Under the pieces are notes generated by a model that was not told the origin of the DNA, ran no database searches, and was given only the letters and a program-made list of their open reading frames with translations. From the NCBI GenBank assembly GCA_029933125.1, contig JAOZOU010000001.1, forward strand, positions 194,073-258,072: DNA of 64,000 nucleotides, read 5' to 3'. The DNA is from a bacterium (GTDB lineage: Bacteria; Arandabacterota; Arandabacteria; Arandabacterales; Arandabacteraceae). How positions within the stretch are numbered: position 1 is the first letter of the stretch; every line of letters begins with the position of its first letter. Made by a program: the position numbers and the translations under genes. Shown here piece after piece: positions 1 to 9,490 of this stretch.

Positions 1-3000
1 CTGAGAATAGCCGCCGGTTGAGAGTCGCACAAAATAGGTTCCAGGCGAGAGGTTCTGAGGCGACCAGGAGACAAGATGAGCCCCTGGTGCAACCTGGCTT
101 TCAAGAACCCTTTCGACGTTGCGTCCCGTAACATCGAAGATGTCGATGGTTACCTTATCGCTTTTAGCAAGTTCAAAAATGATGAACACATCTTGTGATG
201 AAGGATTGGGCGCAAGCCACACACGTGCCCTATTGGATGAGCCACGCTCTTCATCCAGCCTTACACTGGCCACATCATCAGCGATGACGACATCGTCGAT
301 ATACCAGCCTTCCTCTGAGCCAAAGTGCTCGCCACCTGCGAAGTTGAATCGAATCCACGCCGGTCCACTGTAAGCCGAAAGGTCAAACTCGACCATCTGC
401 CACCCAACGGTTGAGCCGAAGCAAGGTGTGCCCCCTGGGAGTGGAGTCGAGGTCCCGGGAACAATAAGATGCGTATAACCGCCAACAGGGACAAGTTGCT
501 GCCATGTTGATCCGCCATCGGTCGAGATCTCGACAATGCCACCATCAGAGGTATAGTTCGCACTTTCAGGTTCAGCCTCCATCCAGTGCCAGAACGTAAG
601 CTTAGCATTCGGACCCAAGCATACCTGAGGCGTTATGAGCCCACCGTGAGCATAGTGAGCATAAGGCTCCTGTCCTAAGCCACCAAACTTCCAACAATAG
701 CTACCCGCAGGCGTATGGTTGCGATAAGTTTCCCGATGCCATTGGTCAACATAGCCTTTCACAATTTCGGTATGTTGCCAGGGAAGCGAATCAGCCTCAA
801 AGCTATCCGAAAGCGAGCCGTTAAGACCAACTACGACCGATAGGGTCTCCTCAAGACCAGTTCCCAGCCTCAGGTTAAGATCGAGCTGAGTAACGTGGAG
901 CGGTGGGCAGTCGGGTGCGATGTAGAGTCCAAGCGGCTGGGTGGTAACTACAGTATGAGGATCGATATCACCAACCACCAATAAATCAGTCAGGAGTGTG
1001 ACCCATTGGTCTTCCTCGCTGGCATAGATGCGCACATCTCTTGCCTCACCAGAGCCTGAGTTCTTGATAGCTGACCGTAGAACAACTGTTTCGCCTGGCT
1101 CGACGCAACCATTACCGTTGCCAGTCAGACTATCTGCGATTTCTGCAGATGCCAGACTGAGCCTGGGCGCACTCAGGGTTATGACCACGGAACGCTTCAC
1201 TGATGTATCAGAATAGGAAATCTCGAAATCTATTTGCACAGCCTGGCTATCGGATACATTGGCATGGGCTTCGACAGGAAAGCCCCAGACAGGAGTCAGG
1301 AGTTCGCCAGGTGGGATATTGGCAAAACTGCCAACCGAGTCGAGCAATGTGATGTGAGGTGAAGCCGTCCGGATTGATGCGCTCACATCGGCTGCCTCAG
1401 TATCACCAACATTCCGAAGGTAGGGTATGAGTTCGACGACTTCACCGGCATCAATCACGCCATCACCATCACCAGAGCTTGAGACAACGCTGTCATCATC
1501 GACCTCAACCTGCTCAAGCACGACCAGAGGTCCGGAACCATCTATGACAGGGATTTTATCCGCGTAGGCATAGAAGTTGTGCGCGATGACAGCCACTGAG
1601 ACCGAATCCGAATTGGCTATCTCAAGGCTCAGATAGGCATTGCCGTTGCTATCGGTGAAAGCGCAATCATAAAGTGTGCTCTCATCGAAGATTGCTACCC
1701 GAGCGTCACCCACCGGTGAGGCTCCATCGGTGACTGTCACAACAACCTGGTCTGTGCCGGTTCGCGCAACTTGCGGCAACGAGACATAAAGACTGCCAGG
1801 TGTGTCAGTCCAGATATCCATTGAGGGATCACCTATGAGATTGAGTGTATAGTAAGTCCACCGCATTCCACGAAAGTCAATGTATGGGATATTGTCAATT
1901 TTGGAATCATCCTGGGCGTCGCCGATGGCTGTTATCCCCTCGCCGAAGATGGCATCGAAGAACTGGCGATCATAGTATTGAGCTGCACCTCGGGTATCTC
2001 CATGGAAGCCACAGCCGTAGCGGGAGTTGCCAATGTAAGCAACCGCTCCATTTTCAATCTTGGTAAAGTACTCAGCAACAGCATCGTCGACATAGGATCC
2101 ATCAGTTGTGCGGTTATCGAATGCAGCCGAATAGCAGCCCTGAGCATAGATGATGAGATAGGAGTTCGCGATGCCATCATTGGTGAAGCTCGTTGGTATC
2201 TGACTTGATGATATCCTCAGGCACATCCAGTTAATGCAATGCCCAGCGTGGTTGACAAGGTGACGACCGTCGTTCAACAGGGCTATAAGATCATTGCCCG
2301 TCCACTGGTCGGGATAAAGGTCGCGATCATAGAGTGTGTAGATGGTGTAATCCGGAGGAAAACCTACGGTTGTAAATCCATAAGCACTTGTCCCGTATCG
2401 GATTTCATCCTTCTCATCCGCTCCCCAGGTAGGCTCATCATAGATAAGCTCACCAGCCAGTTGAGCGACCTTTATCTGACTTGCTACAGGCGAAGTCTCG
2501 TAGCGAATGAGTTTTGTGACAAAGTTGGTTGCCTCTTGAGGTGTGCTTACCGATGCACGCCCGACGCTTACCTCAGGCAGAAGATCATCCTCACCAGGCT
2601 CACCCCAGCGACCGTCCATATCATCGTTCCATGTGCCGTCAAGAGTCCCGAAGTAAATGTCCGCAGGGATGTCATTGTCAGTTACATAGGGTAGAACCTC
2701 TGCGTAGAAGCCTCTGTGTGGAATGATCTCATCGTCGCCACCTAAAAGCACATACTCGGTTTCCCAGTAAAGATAAGCGTCCTTTATGAACTTTCTCATG
2801 CGCTCAGGTAGATCAGCTCCTTCGTAATTCCACACTATCTCAGAAATAAGAACTATTCTTGTCAGAAGCCCTCTTGAGTCTTTGTGAGCTTTGAGGACTT
2901 CAAATACGGGCTTAAGGTCTGCATTCGTAATTATGACGAGCGGATAAGTATCGGCAGGATCAACAAGAGTCGAAAAAGTCTGTAGGGAGACTGGTTGCCT

Positions 3001-3675
3001 GCTGGCTTCATAGGTCGATATCGCATCAAGATTGGTGACAATTTTTCTTAGCTTGGCAAGATCACCTGCGCGCGATCTGCCCTGCCGTAGCATCTCCTCA
3101 GACAGGGTACGTAGACGGGCGCTGGACCTTGTCTCGATGGTTAGACGAGCCCTCGGTATGTAGATGGCTTCACTTGACTTGCCAACATAGACCACTGGGT
3201 AGATTCGTATGAAAGCGATGTTATATCCACAATAGGTCTGGGCTGTCAAATGGAGTGCTCTTCTTTCAGGGTATGGATTTGAGCTTTCATAGATGGTCTC
3301 ATCAGGCATGACGGGTTGCCACCTATCAGCCATTGCAAGCGGAGCCATCGGTTGCCCCCACTCAATCGGATAGCGAAGCCTAATCACAGTAGAATCGTGA
3401 TAGGCAAGATTTATACTGCTTACAGCCTCACCCTGAGGAAGGAGCACCTTGATAGTGTAGATTGGGAGCACGGGCTCACCGGGTCTTCCCCACAAAGGGC
3501 AGCCGTCGATGTGAATGGTTGCCTTGCCGTCCCGGTTGCTAACCACGAACGGGGCAAAATCAACGTCTTCGATTATGACGCCTGCTTGAGATGAAACAGC
3601 AAAAACCAGCGTGCCAAGAGCTACCAGCGCAGCGCAGAATACCCTCGTCCATACCCCGATTTCCGAGGTCACCAT
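1..3675 (-). CDS. C25 (gingipain-like) cysteine peptidase with sorting domain, 3' end missing
   Basis: An open frame of 1225 codons runs from an ATG at 3675 off the left edge, so the C-terminus is missing. It starts with a hydrophobic signal segment (residues about 10-30). A propeptide-like beta region is followed by a C25 peptidase domain. The catalytic His is in the motif NHAGHC (about residue 475) and the catalytic Cys in YAQGCYSA (about residue 511), with spacing as in gingipains. After it come Ig/CARDB-like beta domains, a jelly-roll-like region, and a C-terminal FlgD-Ig/type IX-sorting-like domain (APNPSSQ, then DVTGRNV, then SPGTYFVRL) that reaches the edge. The family cleaves proteins outside the cell. 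The usual GHG after the catalytic His reads GHC here. The PorV-like protein at 60.8 kb supports a type IX-like export route. Confidence 0.88.
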   Translation of the reverse strand, partial: MVTSEIGVWTRVFCAALVALGTLVFAVSSQAGVIIEDVDFAPFVVSNRDGKATIHIDGCPLWGRPGEPVLPIYTIKVLLPQGEAVSSINLAYHDSTVIRLRYPIEWGQPMAPLAMADRWQPVMPDETIYESSNPYPERRALHLTAQTYCGYNIAFIRIYPVVYVGKSSEAIYIPRARLTIETRSSARLRTLSEEMLRQGRSRAGDLAKLRKIVTNLDAISTYEASRQPVSLQTFSTLVDPADTYPLVIITNADLKPVFEVLKAHKDSRGLLTRIVLISEIVWNYEGADLPERMRKFIKDAYLYWETEYVLLGGDDEIIPHRGFYAEVLPYVTDNDIPADIYFGTLDGTWNDDMDGRWGEPGEDDLLPEVSVGRASVSTPQEATNFVTKLIRYETSPVASQIKVAQLAGELIYDEPTWGADEKDEIRYGTSAYGFTTVGFPPDYTIYTLYDRDLYPDQWTGNDLIALLNDGRHLVNHAGHCINWMCLRISSSQIPTSFTNDGIANSYLIIYAQGCYSAAFDNRTTDGSYVDDAVAEYFTKIENGAVAYIGNSRYGCGFHGDTRGAAQYYDRQFFDAIFGEGITAIGDAQDDSKIDNIPYIDFRGMRWTYYTLNLIGDPSMDIWTDTPGSLYVSLPQVARTGTDQVVVTVTDGASPVGDARVAIFDESTLYDCAFTDSNGNAYLSLEIANSDSVSVAVIAHNFYAYADKIPVIDGSGPLVVLEQVEVDDDSVVSSSGDGDGVIDAGEVVELIPYLRNVGDTEAADVSASIRTASPHITLLDSVGSFANIPPGELLTPVWGFPVEAHANVSDSQAVQIDFEISYSDTSVKRSVVITLSAPRLSLASAEIADSLTGNGNGCVEPGETVVLRSAIKNSGSGEARDVRIYASEEDQWVTLLTDLLVVGDIDPHTVVTTQPLGLYIAPDCPPLHVTQLDLNLRLGTGLEETLSVVVGLNGSLSDSFEADSLPWQHTEIVKGYVDQWHRETYRNHTPAGSYCWKFGGLGQEPYAHYAHGGLITPQVCLGPNAKLTFWHWMEAEPESANYTSDGGIVEISTDGGSTWQQLVPVGGYTHLIVPGTSTPLPGGTPCFGSTVGWQMVEFDLSAYSGPAWIRFNFAGGEHFGSEEGWYIDDVVIADDVASVRLDEERGSSNRARVWLAPNPSSQDVFIIFELAKSDKVTIDIFDVTGRNVERVLESQVAPGAHLVSWSPQNLSPGTYFVRLSTGGYSQ

Positions 3676-3736
3676 CACGGTATGCTATCCTCCATTTCGC
3701 TTTCGTCAACTTTCTTTCAGTATACCACAAAACACA

Positions 3737-3965
3737 TTGGGGTCGGAGCTAAAAAGCTGCAGAGCGGTAGTCCCAGCACTCCGGGCTGGGTGGATAAGGG
3801 GCTAAGGCTGGTCAAGGCGGTGGATTCGGAAGAGGCAGAGGGGTTTGCCCCACATGTGAAAGGTACCAACACCCCGAGGTATTTTGCCTTCAAAGTAAAC
3901 TCTCAAGGTGTCAACCCAAAACTCCGCGGCAAGATTCACGGGATCCTAGTGCTCGCCATCGTCAG
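3737..3965 (-). pseudogene. Truncated lipoprotein gene remnant (repeat copy A)
   Basis: This is a 229-bp copy of 16669-16897. The first ~168 bp carry one visible mismatch and the rest is about 75% similar. On the minus strand it encodes the C-terminal part of the lipoprotein at 16.7-17.1 kb, through VYFEGKIPRGVGTFHMWG to a stop at 3804-3802. The 5' part is missing, and a Tyr codon (TAC in the intact copy) has become TAG, so it is dead. The coding part ends abruptly at 3965, about 60 bp from the stop of the DUF499 gene at the edge of the defence-like island. Confidence 0.75.
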
Positions 3966-3980
3966 GCCAGAAGGCCTGAC
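3961..3980. other. Perfect inverted repeat at island edge
   Basis: GTCAGGCC and GGCCTGAC are perfectly complementary arms of 8 bases around an AGAA loop. The hairpin overlaps the last five bases of repeat copy A and lies 48 bp past the DUF499 stop codon. There is no U-run, so it is not a classical intrinsic terminator. It could be an RNA 3'-end stabiliser or a scar of the rearrangement that joined repeat and island. Confidence 0.4.
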
Positions 3981-4027
3981 CCGCCATCTTGGGATGCGGC
4001 AGGCATTTCAGCCCGTTACTGTAAAGC

Positions 4028-6559
4028 TTACTTGAGTTCCTCGTCGATGAGGTGGATGTTGGATTGGTGGAGGGTTTCTTTGATCCTATCTTCGTATTCA
4101 CTGCGGCTGAGTTTGCCGTCGGTTGCCTCGATCTCGACGTTGACGGCAACGTCGCACCTGGCAAACTTCGTCTTCAGAAAGTTGACCATTCTTACGATGT
4201 TGGATACCTGACCGATGGGAACGGTCAGCTTGAGGTGGAGACCAGAGTATTCTTCAACGGCGGTTCCCGTCCCACGCTCTGTACTCGTTCCTGGCCTTCC
4301 CGGACCCTCACCCTTTTCTGTACCGGATCCACCAACTCCAACCGGCTCTTCCTTCTCACACAGCCGTTTGTCAATGATAACCTCGCCCTCGGCGAGCTCC
4401 ACCGAGGCACGCTCTTTGTAGTACTTGCAGGTTGGCTTATCGTCCTCAAGGTATCCCAGCCCGAACAATCCCTTCTCCACCCCTTCCCGGATGCCTTCCT
4501 TGAAAGCCTCTGCCGAGATGATTCTGAGCTCACCCGGGGTCTTCCACAGGGCTTCAAGGAGATTCTTGGTTTCAACATAACCTCTGCCCTCGAGGTACTT
4601 CTTCTCGATTGTCACATCTGCGATCTTCTCAAGAAGCTCCCCCTCGCTCTTCAGCCTGTTATACACCTCTGTATCTATGTGGGCTTCTCCGAAGGTGGGT
4701 ACACCCAGATCGATTTCTTTGAAGCCTCCCTTGGCAGGGACAAAGAGCTTGCGATAATACTTTCTGACTTCTTCGTAGGCTCTCTGCTCGTGGGTTTTGA
4801 CCTTGTTCTTTATCTCCTTCCTTTGAGCCTCGGTTAAGCTCAGCTTCTTATCCATCTCAATAGACCTGAGTGCTAGACTCCTCCTCACGAAGCCGTAGAA
4901 AGGCTCCTTCTGGTTTTCATCGATACACAGGAAGAATAGGGTATTGCGATAGACTCTTGGTGTTTCACCATGCTTTTCGAGAAATTCCATCTGGGGTTCA
5001 GGCTCGTTCAAGATCACGAGCTTCAGGTCGGTCGTATCAGGGACATCCTTGTGGTGGCGAGGCCAGATATAGACCGAAAGCTTCCCCTTTGAGATGTGCT
5101 CTTGGATCATGCTTTTCTCTTCTTCGACCAAGGCACCGGGCGGGACGTTCTCTTCCCTCGTGAGGAGTATCCGGTTGAGATTAGGCTGGTTGGTGAAGTA
5201 GAGCTCTTCATCGGATAGATAGAAGAGGGTTTCTCGAAGATGGCTGATTACGGTGTCTATCACTGTGCTTGAAAAACTGGTATCAAGGACACTCAGTTTT
5301 ATCTCCTTGATGCTGCTTTCCCTCTCACCCCTACCTGAGTGGGACAGCATGAAGATGGTTGTACTGACTGTAGTTCCGAGCTTATAGGGTCTATAAGAGT
5401 CTCCCACACTTGCGTCTACCTTCTTTGCTCCAGAATCTCTTGAGGTTATGTCCTGAGCAAGTATGCTATCCCATTCCTGCCCTACGTGTTTTATGAGTTC
5501 TCGCCTTATCTCATCGTTGCCGAGGTTAAAGTCTCCAAGTCGAATGAAGGGTATCTTCTCATCGAGAAGGTCATGGACGAGCAATGACAAGAGTCTTAGA
5601 ACGCCCCTCGTCCTCTGGAAGTCTGGAAAGGAACCCCATCTCTTGTAAAGCACGTCAATCACATCTGGCTTGAAAGGATAGCTCTTCTGGAACCTGTCTC
5701 GATACTCCGCAACCTCATCGCCTGAAAGGAGCCCTTCATTTCTGGCATATTCCACAAACTCATCCACCACCTCTTTCACTTGCCTTTCATTAACCTTCTG
5801 AAACAGCCTTTTCCTAATCACGCCGGCAATTTCGTCTTCCTCAACAGGCGTATAGATTTTCTCCATCCTTCCCGATATCTTCTGAATCTGCTGGAAGAGC
5901 CTCTCTCCATACTCGTCGTAGTGCTCAAGAAGACTCGAGGGGAGTGAGATCACAAGAAGTGCATTGCCCACTGCAGAGACAGCGCCGGTAAGCTCCTGCA
6001 TGAATGGAAGCATCTGAGCAGCAAGATTAGAATCACCCACCTTCACAGCTGCCGCTCTGGTAGCATATTCGAGAATCTCATCCATAAGGATAAGGGCGGG
6101 GGAGTTGGCAGAGATAATCTCGATGAGCTTTTCCTTGCCCGGTGCAACATCACCCTTCGTCGCCTTGACCTTCCCAGTCAGTTGCCTTTCAAGTTCTTCC
6201 CAGGGTTTTGTTTCATTTGGATTGAGGGCAGTTCCGTCGAAGACTACGACCTTTGCATTCCACTCCTCTGCCTTGTGATAAAGTGCAATCAGGGTGTGGG
6301 TCTTGCCACCGCCAAAAGGAGTTTGAAGTTGAATGACCGAATCACCGCTCTTGCCTTGAAGCCGCTTCCTGGCAACATCGAGGATGTTTTGGAGTCCCTT
6401 TGTCGGATAAGTCTTTCTGAAGAAGAGGTCGCCATCCTGGTAATCGACTGGTGCTTTTCCAGCTACTACCTGCCACAGATCGGCGGCGAACACATCCATC
6501 GTAAGCCTGCCCTCGAGAATGTCCTCATGGGGCTTGGCTATCTGGGTAAATGCTTTCAT
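4028..6559 (-). CDS. DUF499 AAA-like ATPase of a Hma-type defence locus
   Basis: 843 residues, cytoplasmic. The N-terminal half is the DUF499 ATPase: Walker A PFGGGKTHT at about residues 81-88 and Walker B ALILMDE at about 155-161. The C-terminal half has a charged region and a Gly/Pro/Thr-rich linker (about 740-770) before a small alpha/beta tail. DUF499 ATPases are regularly encoded beside DUF1156 methyltransferases and large SF2 helicases; the set is called Hma in defence catalogues. Its ATG overlaps the methyltransferase stop by 4 bases (ATGA), so the two are translationally coupled. It is the last gene of the minus-strand operon. Its biochemical role is unknown; nucleic-acid-dependent ATPase activity is an inference. 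Confidence 0.88.
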   Translation of the reverse strand: MKAFTQIAKPHEDILEGRLTMDVFAADLWQVVAGKAPVDYQDGDLFFRKTYPTKGLQNILDVARKRLQGKSGDSVIQLQTPFGGGKTHTLIALYHKAEEWNAKVVVFDGTALNPNETKPWEELERQLTGKVKATKGDVAPGKEKLIEIISANSPALILMDEILEYATRAAAVKVGDSNLAAQMLPFMQELTGAVSAVGNALLVISLPSSLLEHYDEYGERLFQQIQKISGRMEKIYTPVEEDEIAGVIRKRLFQKVNERQVKEVVDEFVEYARNEGLLSGDEVAEYRDRFQKSYPFKPDVIDVLYKRWGSFPDFQRTRGVLRLLSLLVHDLLDEKIPFIRLGDFNLGNDEIRRELIKHVGQEWDSILAQDITSRDSGAKKVDASVGDSYRPYKLGTTVSTTIFMLSHSGRGERESSIKEIKLSVLDTSFSSTVIDTVISHLRETLFYLSDEELYFTNQPNLNRILLTREENVPPGALVEEEKSMIQEHISKGKLSVYIWPRHHKDVPDTTDLKLVILNEPEPQMEFLEKHGETPRVYRNTLFFLCIDENQKEPFYGFVRRSLALRSIEMDKKLSLTEAQRKEIKNKVKTHEQRAYEEVRKYYRKLFVPAKGGFKEIDLGVPTFGEAHIDTEVYNRLKSEGELLEKIADVTIEKKYLEGRGYVETKNLLEALWKTPGELRIISAEAFKEGIREGVEKGLFGLGYLEDDKPTCKYYKERASVELAEGEVIIDKRLCEKEEPVGVGGSGTEKGEGPGRPGTSTERGTGTAVEEYSGLHLKLTVPIGQVSNIVRMVNFLKTKFARCDVAVNVEIEATDGKLSRSEYEDRIKETLHQSNIHLIDEELK

Positions 6560-9348
6560 TCAAACAGACCCCCCTGCTTGGTTGCGTCCTTGATCTCATC
6601 CATCAACTTGTCCTTGCCACTTAAGAAACCATCAAGCAACTTTTTCTCTCTGCTCTCTGTTGGCAATGTCTCAGATATTGCCTGGGCAACGCGATAGAAG
6701 GAGTCGCGTCTGCCATAGCCGGTTTGCTCGAGTATCGTTTTCATGTCACGTTTTGCCCCAGCCTTCCAGAGAAGGAGAACAGCGTGGAGAATATCTATGA
6801 GCTCATCGGAGTCTTCAAGCTCCTCGAGTTTCCTTTCCTGGGGTCCCAAGACCCGGATGAACTCCTTCTCCTTCAGTATGAATCCTCTGTTCCACTCGCG
6901 ATCGAGAGCTATGCCTGTGCTTTGAGCAAGCTTCCTCGCATCGTCGAAATGAACCTTTGCTTCGCCATAGGTCCATCGCCAGAGGATATAGAACCTCGTG
7001 AGGGGTGAAAGCTCAGCAGCTATGCCATTGTGGAGGATTTGCCGCACAGCATAGTCGGTGACAATCTCACGCACATATTCAAGGAGCCTGTCTGCCTTTA
7101 CGAGGCTACCTTCGAAGTCCATGATCTTCTCGTATCTACCAAAGATTTCAATCGCTGAGCCAATGGCTGAGATGAAGTAGTCCGCACCGCTTATGCCTTC
7201 ACCCCAAAGCCGCTCAAGCTTCTGGTATATGTGTTGCTTTATCTCCTCCTTGACTTCGTTAAGCCATCCTGTCTCGGCTCGTTCCATCTTACGGCATACG
7301 AAGTAGATTGAGGAGGCTAGCGCAGCTGACTCGTTGGCTCTCAACCTTGTTTTCATCTCAGTATCTACAGGCCAGGAGGCTGTGACCACAAGCCCCGAAT
7401 CAAGCAAGGAGTTTATTAGGGTTTCCCAACCAGAAGTGGACTTATGCGTATAGACAATTGTCGCAATGCCGTTGGGTTTTAGTACTCTCGCAATTTCCTC
7501 AAAGGCTTTCTTGAGCATTGTCTCGAAGAACCGCTTGCCCGCTTCAAAGCCATCCTCATCGCGAGAATATGCGACTATTTCTTTCGACTTTGGGGTGAGC
7601 GGTGTCATGAAAAGATCAGGATACATGTCGCCAACAGCCCTTTTGAGCCAAACATAGAAGAAGTCAGAAAGATAGGAATATGGAACATTGTCATAGTAGG
7701 GCGGATCGGTGAATACCGCATCAAAGTGATTGTCGGGATAGGGCAGCTCCGTAGCGCTTCCTTGCGTCACAGTAGTGAGAGGCGAGGAAGCTTGCGTGAC
7801 ACCAACTAAGATCTGAGTTGTTCCAGTGACCAGGTACTGTACTATGTGACAAGCTATCTCCGCTTGGGCGTCCCAGTTTCCCGTGAGATTACCAAAGGGG
7901 TTCTGTTCAGCATGGTCGAACACCATTGGCAGCGCTTGTCTGCCGAACACATTGAAACCCCTCTCTCCTATGGGTTCCCACCAGCACAGGGTCGAGTTGT
8001 AGCTCGAGTGTCTGCTTAGCACTAGCGATAGGTAGCTCACTACCGCCCCAGCGTAGTCCGGCTTGTAACCCTCAGCGAGCATATTGGAGTGGGCGGCGCG
8101 GACTTTTTCCACAAAAGTAATGAGGCTGAGCTTCTGGCGGGAGTTGAAGAGATCACCCCACCTTAGGAAGCCGTAGTTCTCACGCGGAGCAAAGGGACGT
8201 TGAGTTATCGTGTGGACGATCGGGATGTCCTCGTCCGGGACAGGGTCAATTCCCCATTCTTCGGCGAGTTTTGCCCGTTTCTTCTCAAGATACTTTTCTG
8301 CTTCTTTGAAGGTCTTAAGGTCCTTGTCGGTTGCCAGCCTGTAGTGCTTGCCCTTGCTACCGGGCTTGTGAAGAACAACTGCAACCATACGTTGACCAGC
8401 TTTGCCCTGTTGAAACAGTTTCCGTGTAGTGTTTGCCTCAACCATTGAGCCGCACACAAGGCAAGTTGCGACTGCCCGGGACACGGTGCCCCTCGCCGGG
8501 TCAAAGCCACTCGGCATTTTCGCATACCTGCCTGCCGCAATATCCGCAGCGCAGGCAGGACCATCCGCGACTATCCTGAATTTGACCTCGTTCTTCTCGA
8601 CATAAGGCTGTAGTGCAACCTTCTTGTTGCTTTTCTTGGCAAGCCAGAGGTTAGCAGTCAGGGGAATCTCTGCGCCACACGAGGGATTCTGACAGGGAAT
8701 CGTCCTCATCCAATAGTACCCAACGGGGATTGATCCATCGGGATCGTTGGGATAAAACTTGCCAATCTCCTTCTTGGCTTCCTTGAGGACCCAGTCACCC
8801 CACTTCTTAACATCTTCAAGCAGAGGGTTTACAGTTTTGCTTTCGGAAAGTCCAAGATCAGCACTTTTCTTCCCTCTCTCGCCAGCCTTGACTTCTTTTG
8901 GTTTGCCATATTTCTGGGGATACTCGAGCGTGCACCTGAGAATCAGCGTGGCAACCGGGTTGTATTCAACAGCGTGAACTTCGCAGCCAAGCCTTAATGC
9001 CTCGACCGGTATCGAGCCACCTCCGGCAAAGGGATCAAGCACGCGCAGAGGCTTGCCGCCATTAGCGGACAGAATATCCTTTCGCGCCTTGCCAATGATG
9101 TGCTCATTCAATGAACTTTCCCACCTGGCAAGGTCTATGATGAACTGCCGCTTTTTCTCCCATTCTTCCGGATTCTTTGGAGCAGGGATCAAGGCAGCAT
9201 AGGAAGTCGCCCTTGAAGAACCAAGCGGCTTGCGTGTCCACCAGATGTGTAGTGTCGAGATGTGCCCATGCCTTATGTTCTTCTCCTTCGCACTTATCTC
9301 GCTAACTTCCTTTACTGGAAAACTCACCTCTATAAATCGCTTATCCAT
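6556..9348 (-). CDS. DUF1156 adenine-specific DNA methyltransferase with zinc ribbon
   Basis: 930 residues. The N-terminal DUF1156 motif (HISTLHIWWTRKPL, residues 29-42) leads into the SAM-binding motif VLDPFAGGGS (about 103-112). A Zn-ribbon-like pair of CxxxxC/CxxC elements (CQNPSC and CLVCG) follows. The catalytic TDPPYYDN (DPPY type) is at about residues 546-553. DPPY marks an amino-methyltransferase, most likely N6-adenine. The order SAM motif then DPPY with a long insert between is normal for the family. In context it would modify host DNA for self/non-self discrimination with the helicase and the DUF499 ATPase. No restriction nuclease domain is seen in it. Confidence 0.9.
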   Translation of the reverse strand: MDKRFIEVSFPVKEVSEISAKEKNIRHGHISTLHIWWTRKPLGSSRATSYAALIPAPKNPEEWEKKRQFIIDLARWESSLNEHIIGKARKDILSANGGKPLRVLDPFAGGGSIPVEALRLGCEVHAVEYNPVATLILRCTLEYPQKYGKPKEVKAGERGKKSADLGLSESKTVNPLLEDVKKWGDWVLKEAKKEIGKFYPNDPDGSIPVGYYWMRTIPCQNPSCGAEIPLTANLWLAKKSNKKVALQPYVEKNEVKFRIVADGPACAADIAAGRYAKMPSGFDPARGTVSRAVATCLVCGSMVEANTTRKLFQQGKAGQRMVAVVLHKPGSKGKHYRLATDKDLKTFKEAEKYLEKKRAKLAEEWGIDPVPDEDIPIVHTITQRPFAPRENYGFLRWGDLFNSRQKLSLITFVEKVRAAHSNMLAEGYKPDYAGAVVSYLSLVLSRHSSYNSTLCWWEPIGERGFNVFGRQALPMVFDHAEQNPFGNLTGNWDAQAEIACHIVQYLVTGTTQILVGVTQASSPLTTVTQGSATELPYPDNHFDAVFTDPPYYDNVPYSYLSDFFYVWLKRAVGDMYPDLFMTPLTPKSKEIVAYSRDEDGFEAGKRFFETMLKKAFEEIARVLKPNGIATIVYTHKSTSGWETLINSLLDSGLVVTASWPVDTEMKTRLRANESAALASSIYFVCRKMERAETGWLNEVKEEIKQHIYQKLERLWGEGISGADYFISAIGSAIEIFGRYEKIMDFEGSLVKADRLLEYVREIVTDYAVRQILHNGIAAELSPLTRFYILWRWTYGEAKVHFDDARKLAQSTGIALDREWNRGFILKEKEFIRVLGPQERKLEELEDSDELIDILHAVLLLWKAGAKRDMKTILEQTGYGRRDSFYRVAQAISETLPTESREKKLLDGFLSGKDKLMDEIKDATKQGGLFE

Positions 9349-9437
9349 CCCTCTCTCCTTGCTTCACTTCCGTTGCCCCCGCCCAATGGGCGGTACGAAA
9401 TCCAAGCGAAGGTTCAGCGATAAACTGACCACCGATT

Positions 9438-9490
9438 ATTCGCCAGATAATCGCCAAGATAGCCAAGTAATCGCCAAGCAATCGCCAACT
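9438..9490 (-). repeat. Short degenerate repeats of TCGCCAAG type
   Basis: Five imperfect copies of a 9-12 base unit around (A)TCGCCAAG(A/C/T)A lie between the AlbA/RecG-like gene and the methyltransferase. Read on the minus strand in the frame of the AlbA/RecG-like gene, they continue for 24 codons past its TAG to a TGA. They encode a Trp-Arg, Leu-Gly-Asp repeat tail (WRLLGYLGDYLA) like the repetitive C-terminal tails of some AlbA_2 proteins. They are therefore probably a former coding tail, not plasmid-type iterons. Confidence 0.5.

Noticed and set aside
3316-4035. Plus-strand frames within the C25 gene and repeat A
   Set aside because: They are shadows of the minus-strand peptidase or fall in the repeat, without ribosome-binding sites.
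9438-9490. Short repeats as a replication origin or CRISPR
   Set aside because: Units are only 9-12 bases, imperfect, without spacers, and read in frame as the tail of the adjoining gene.
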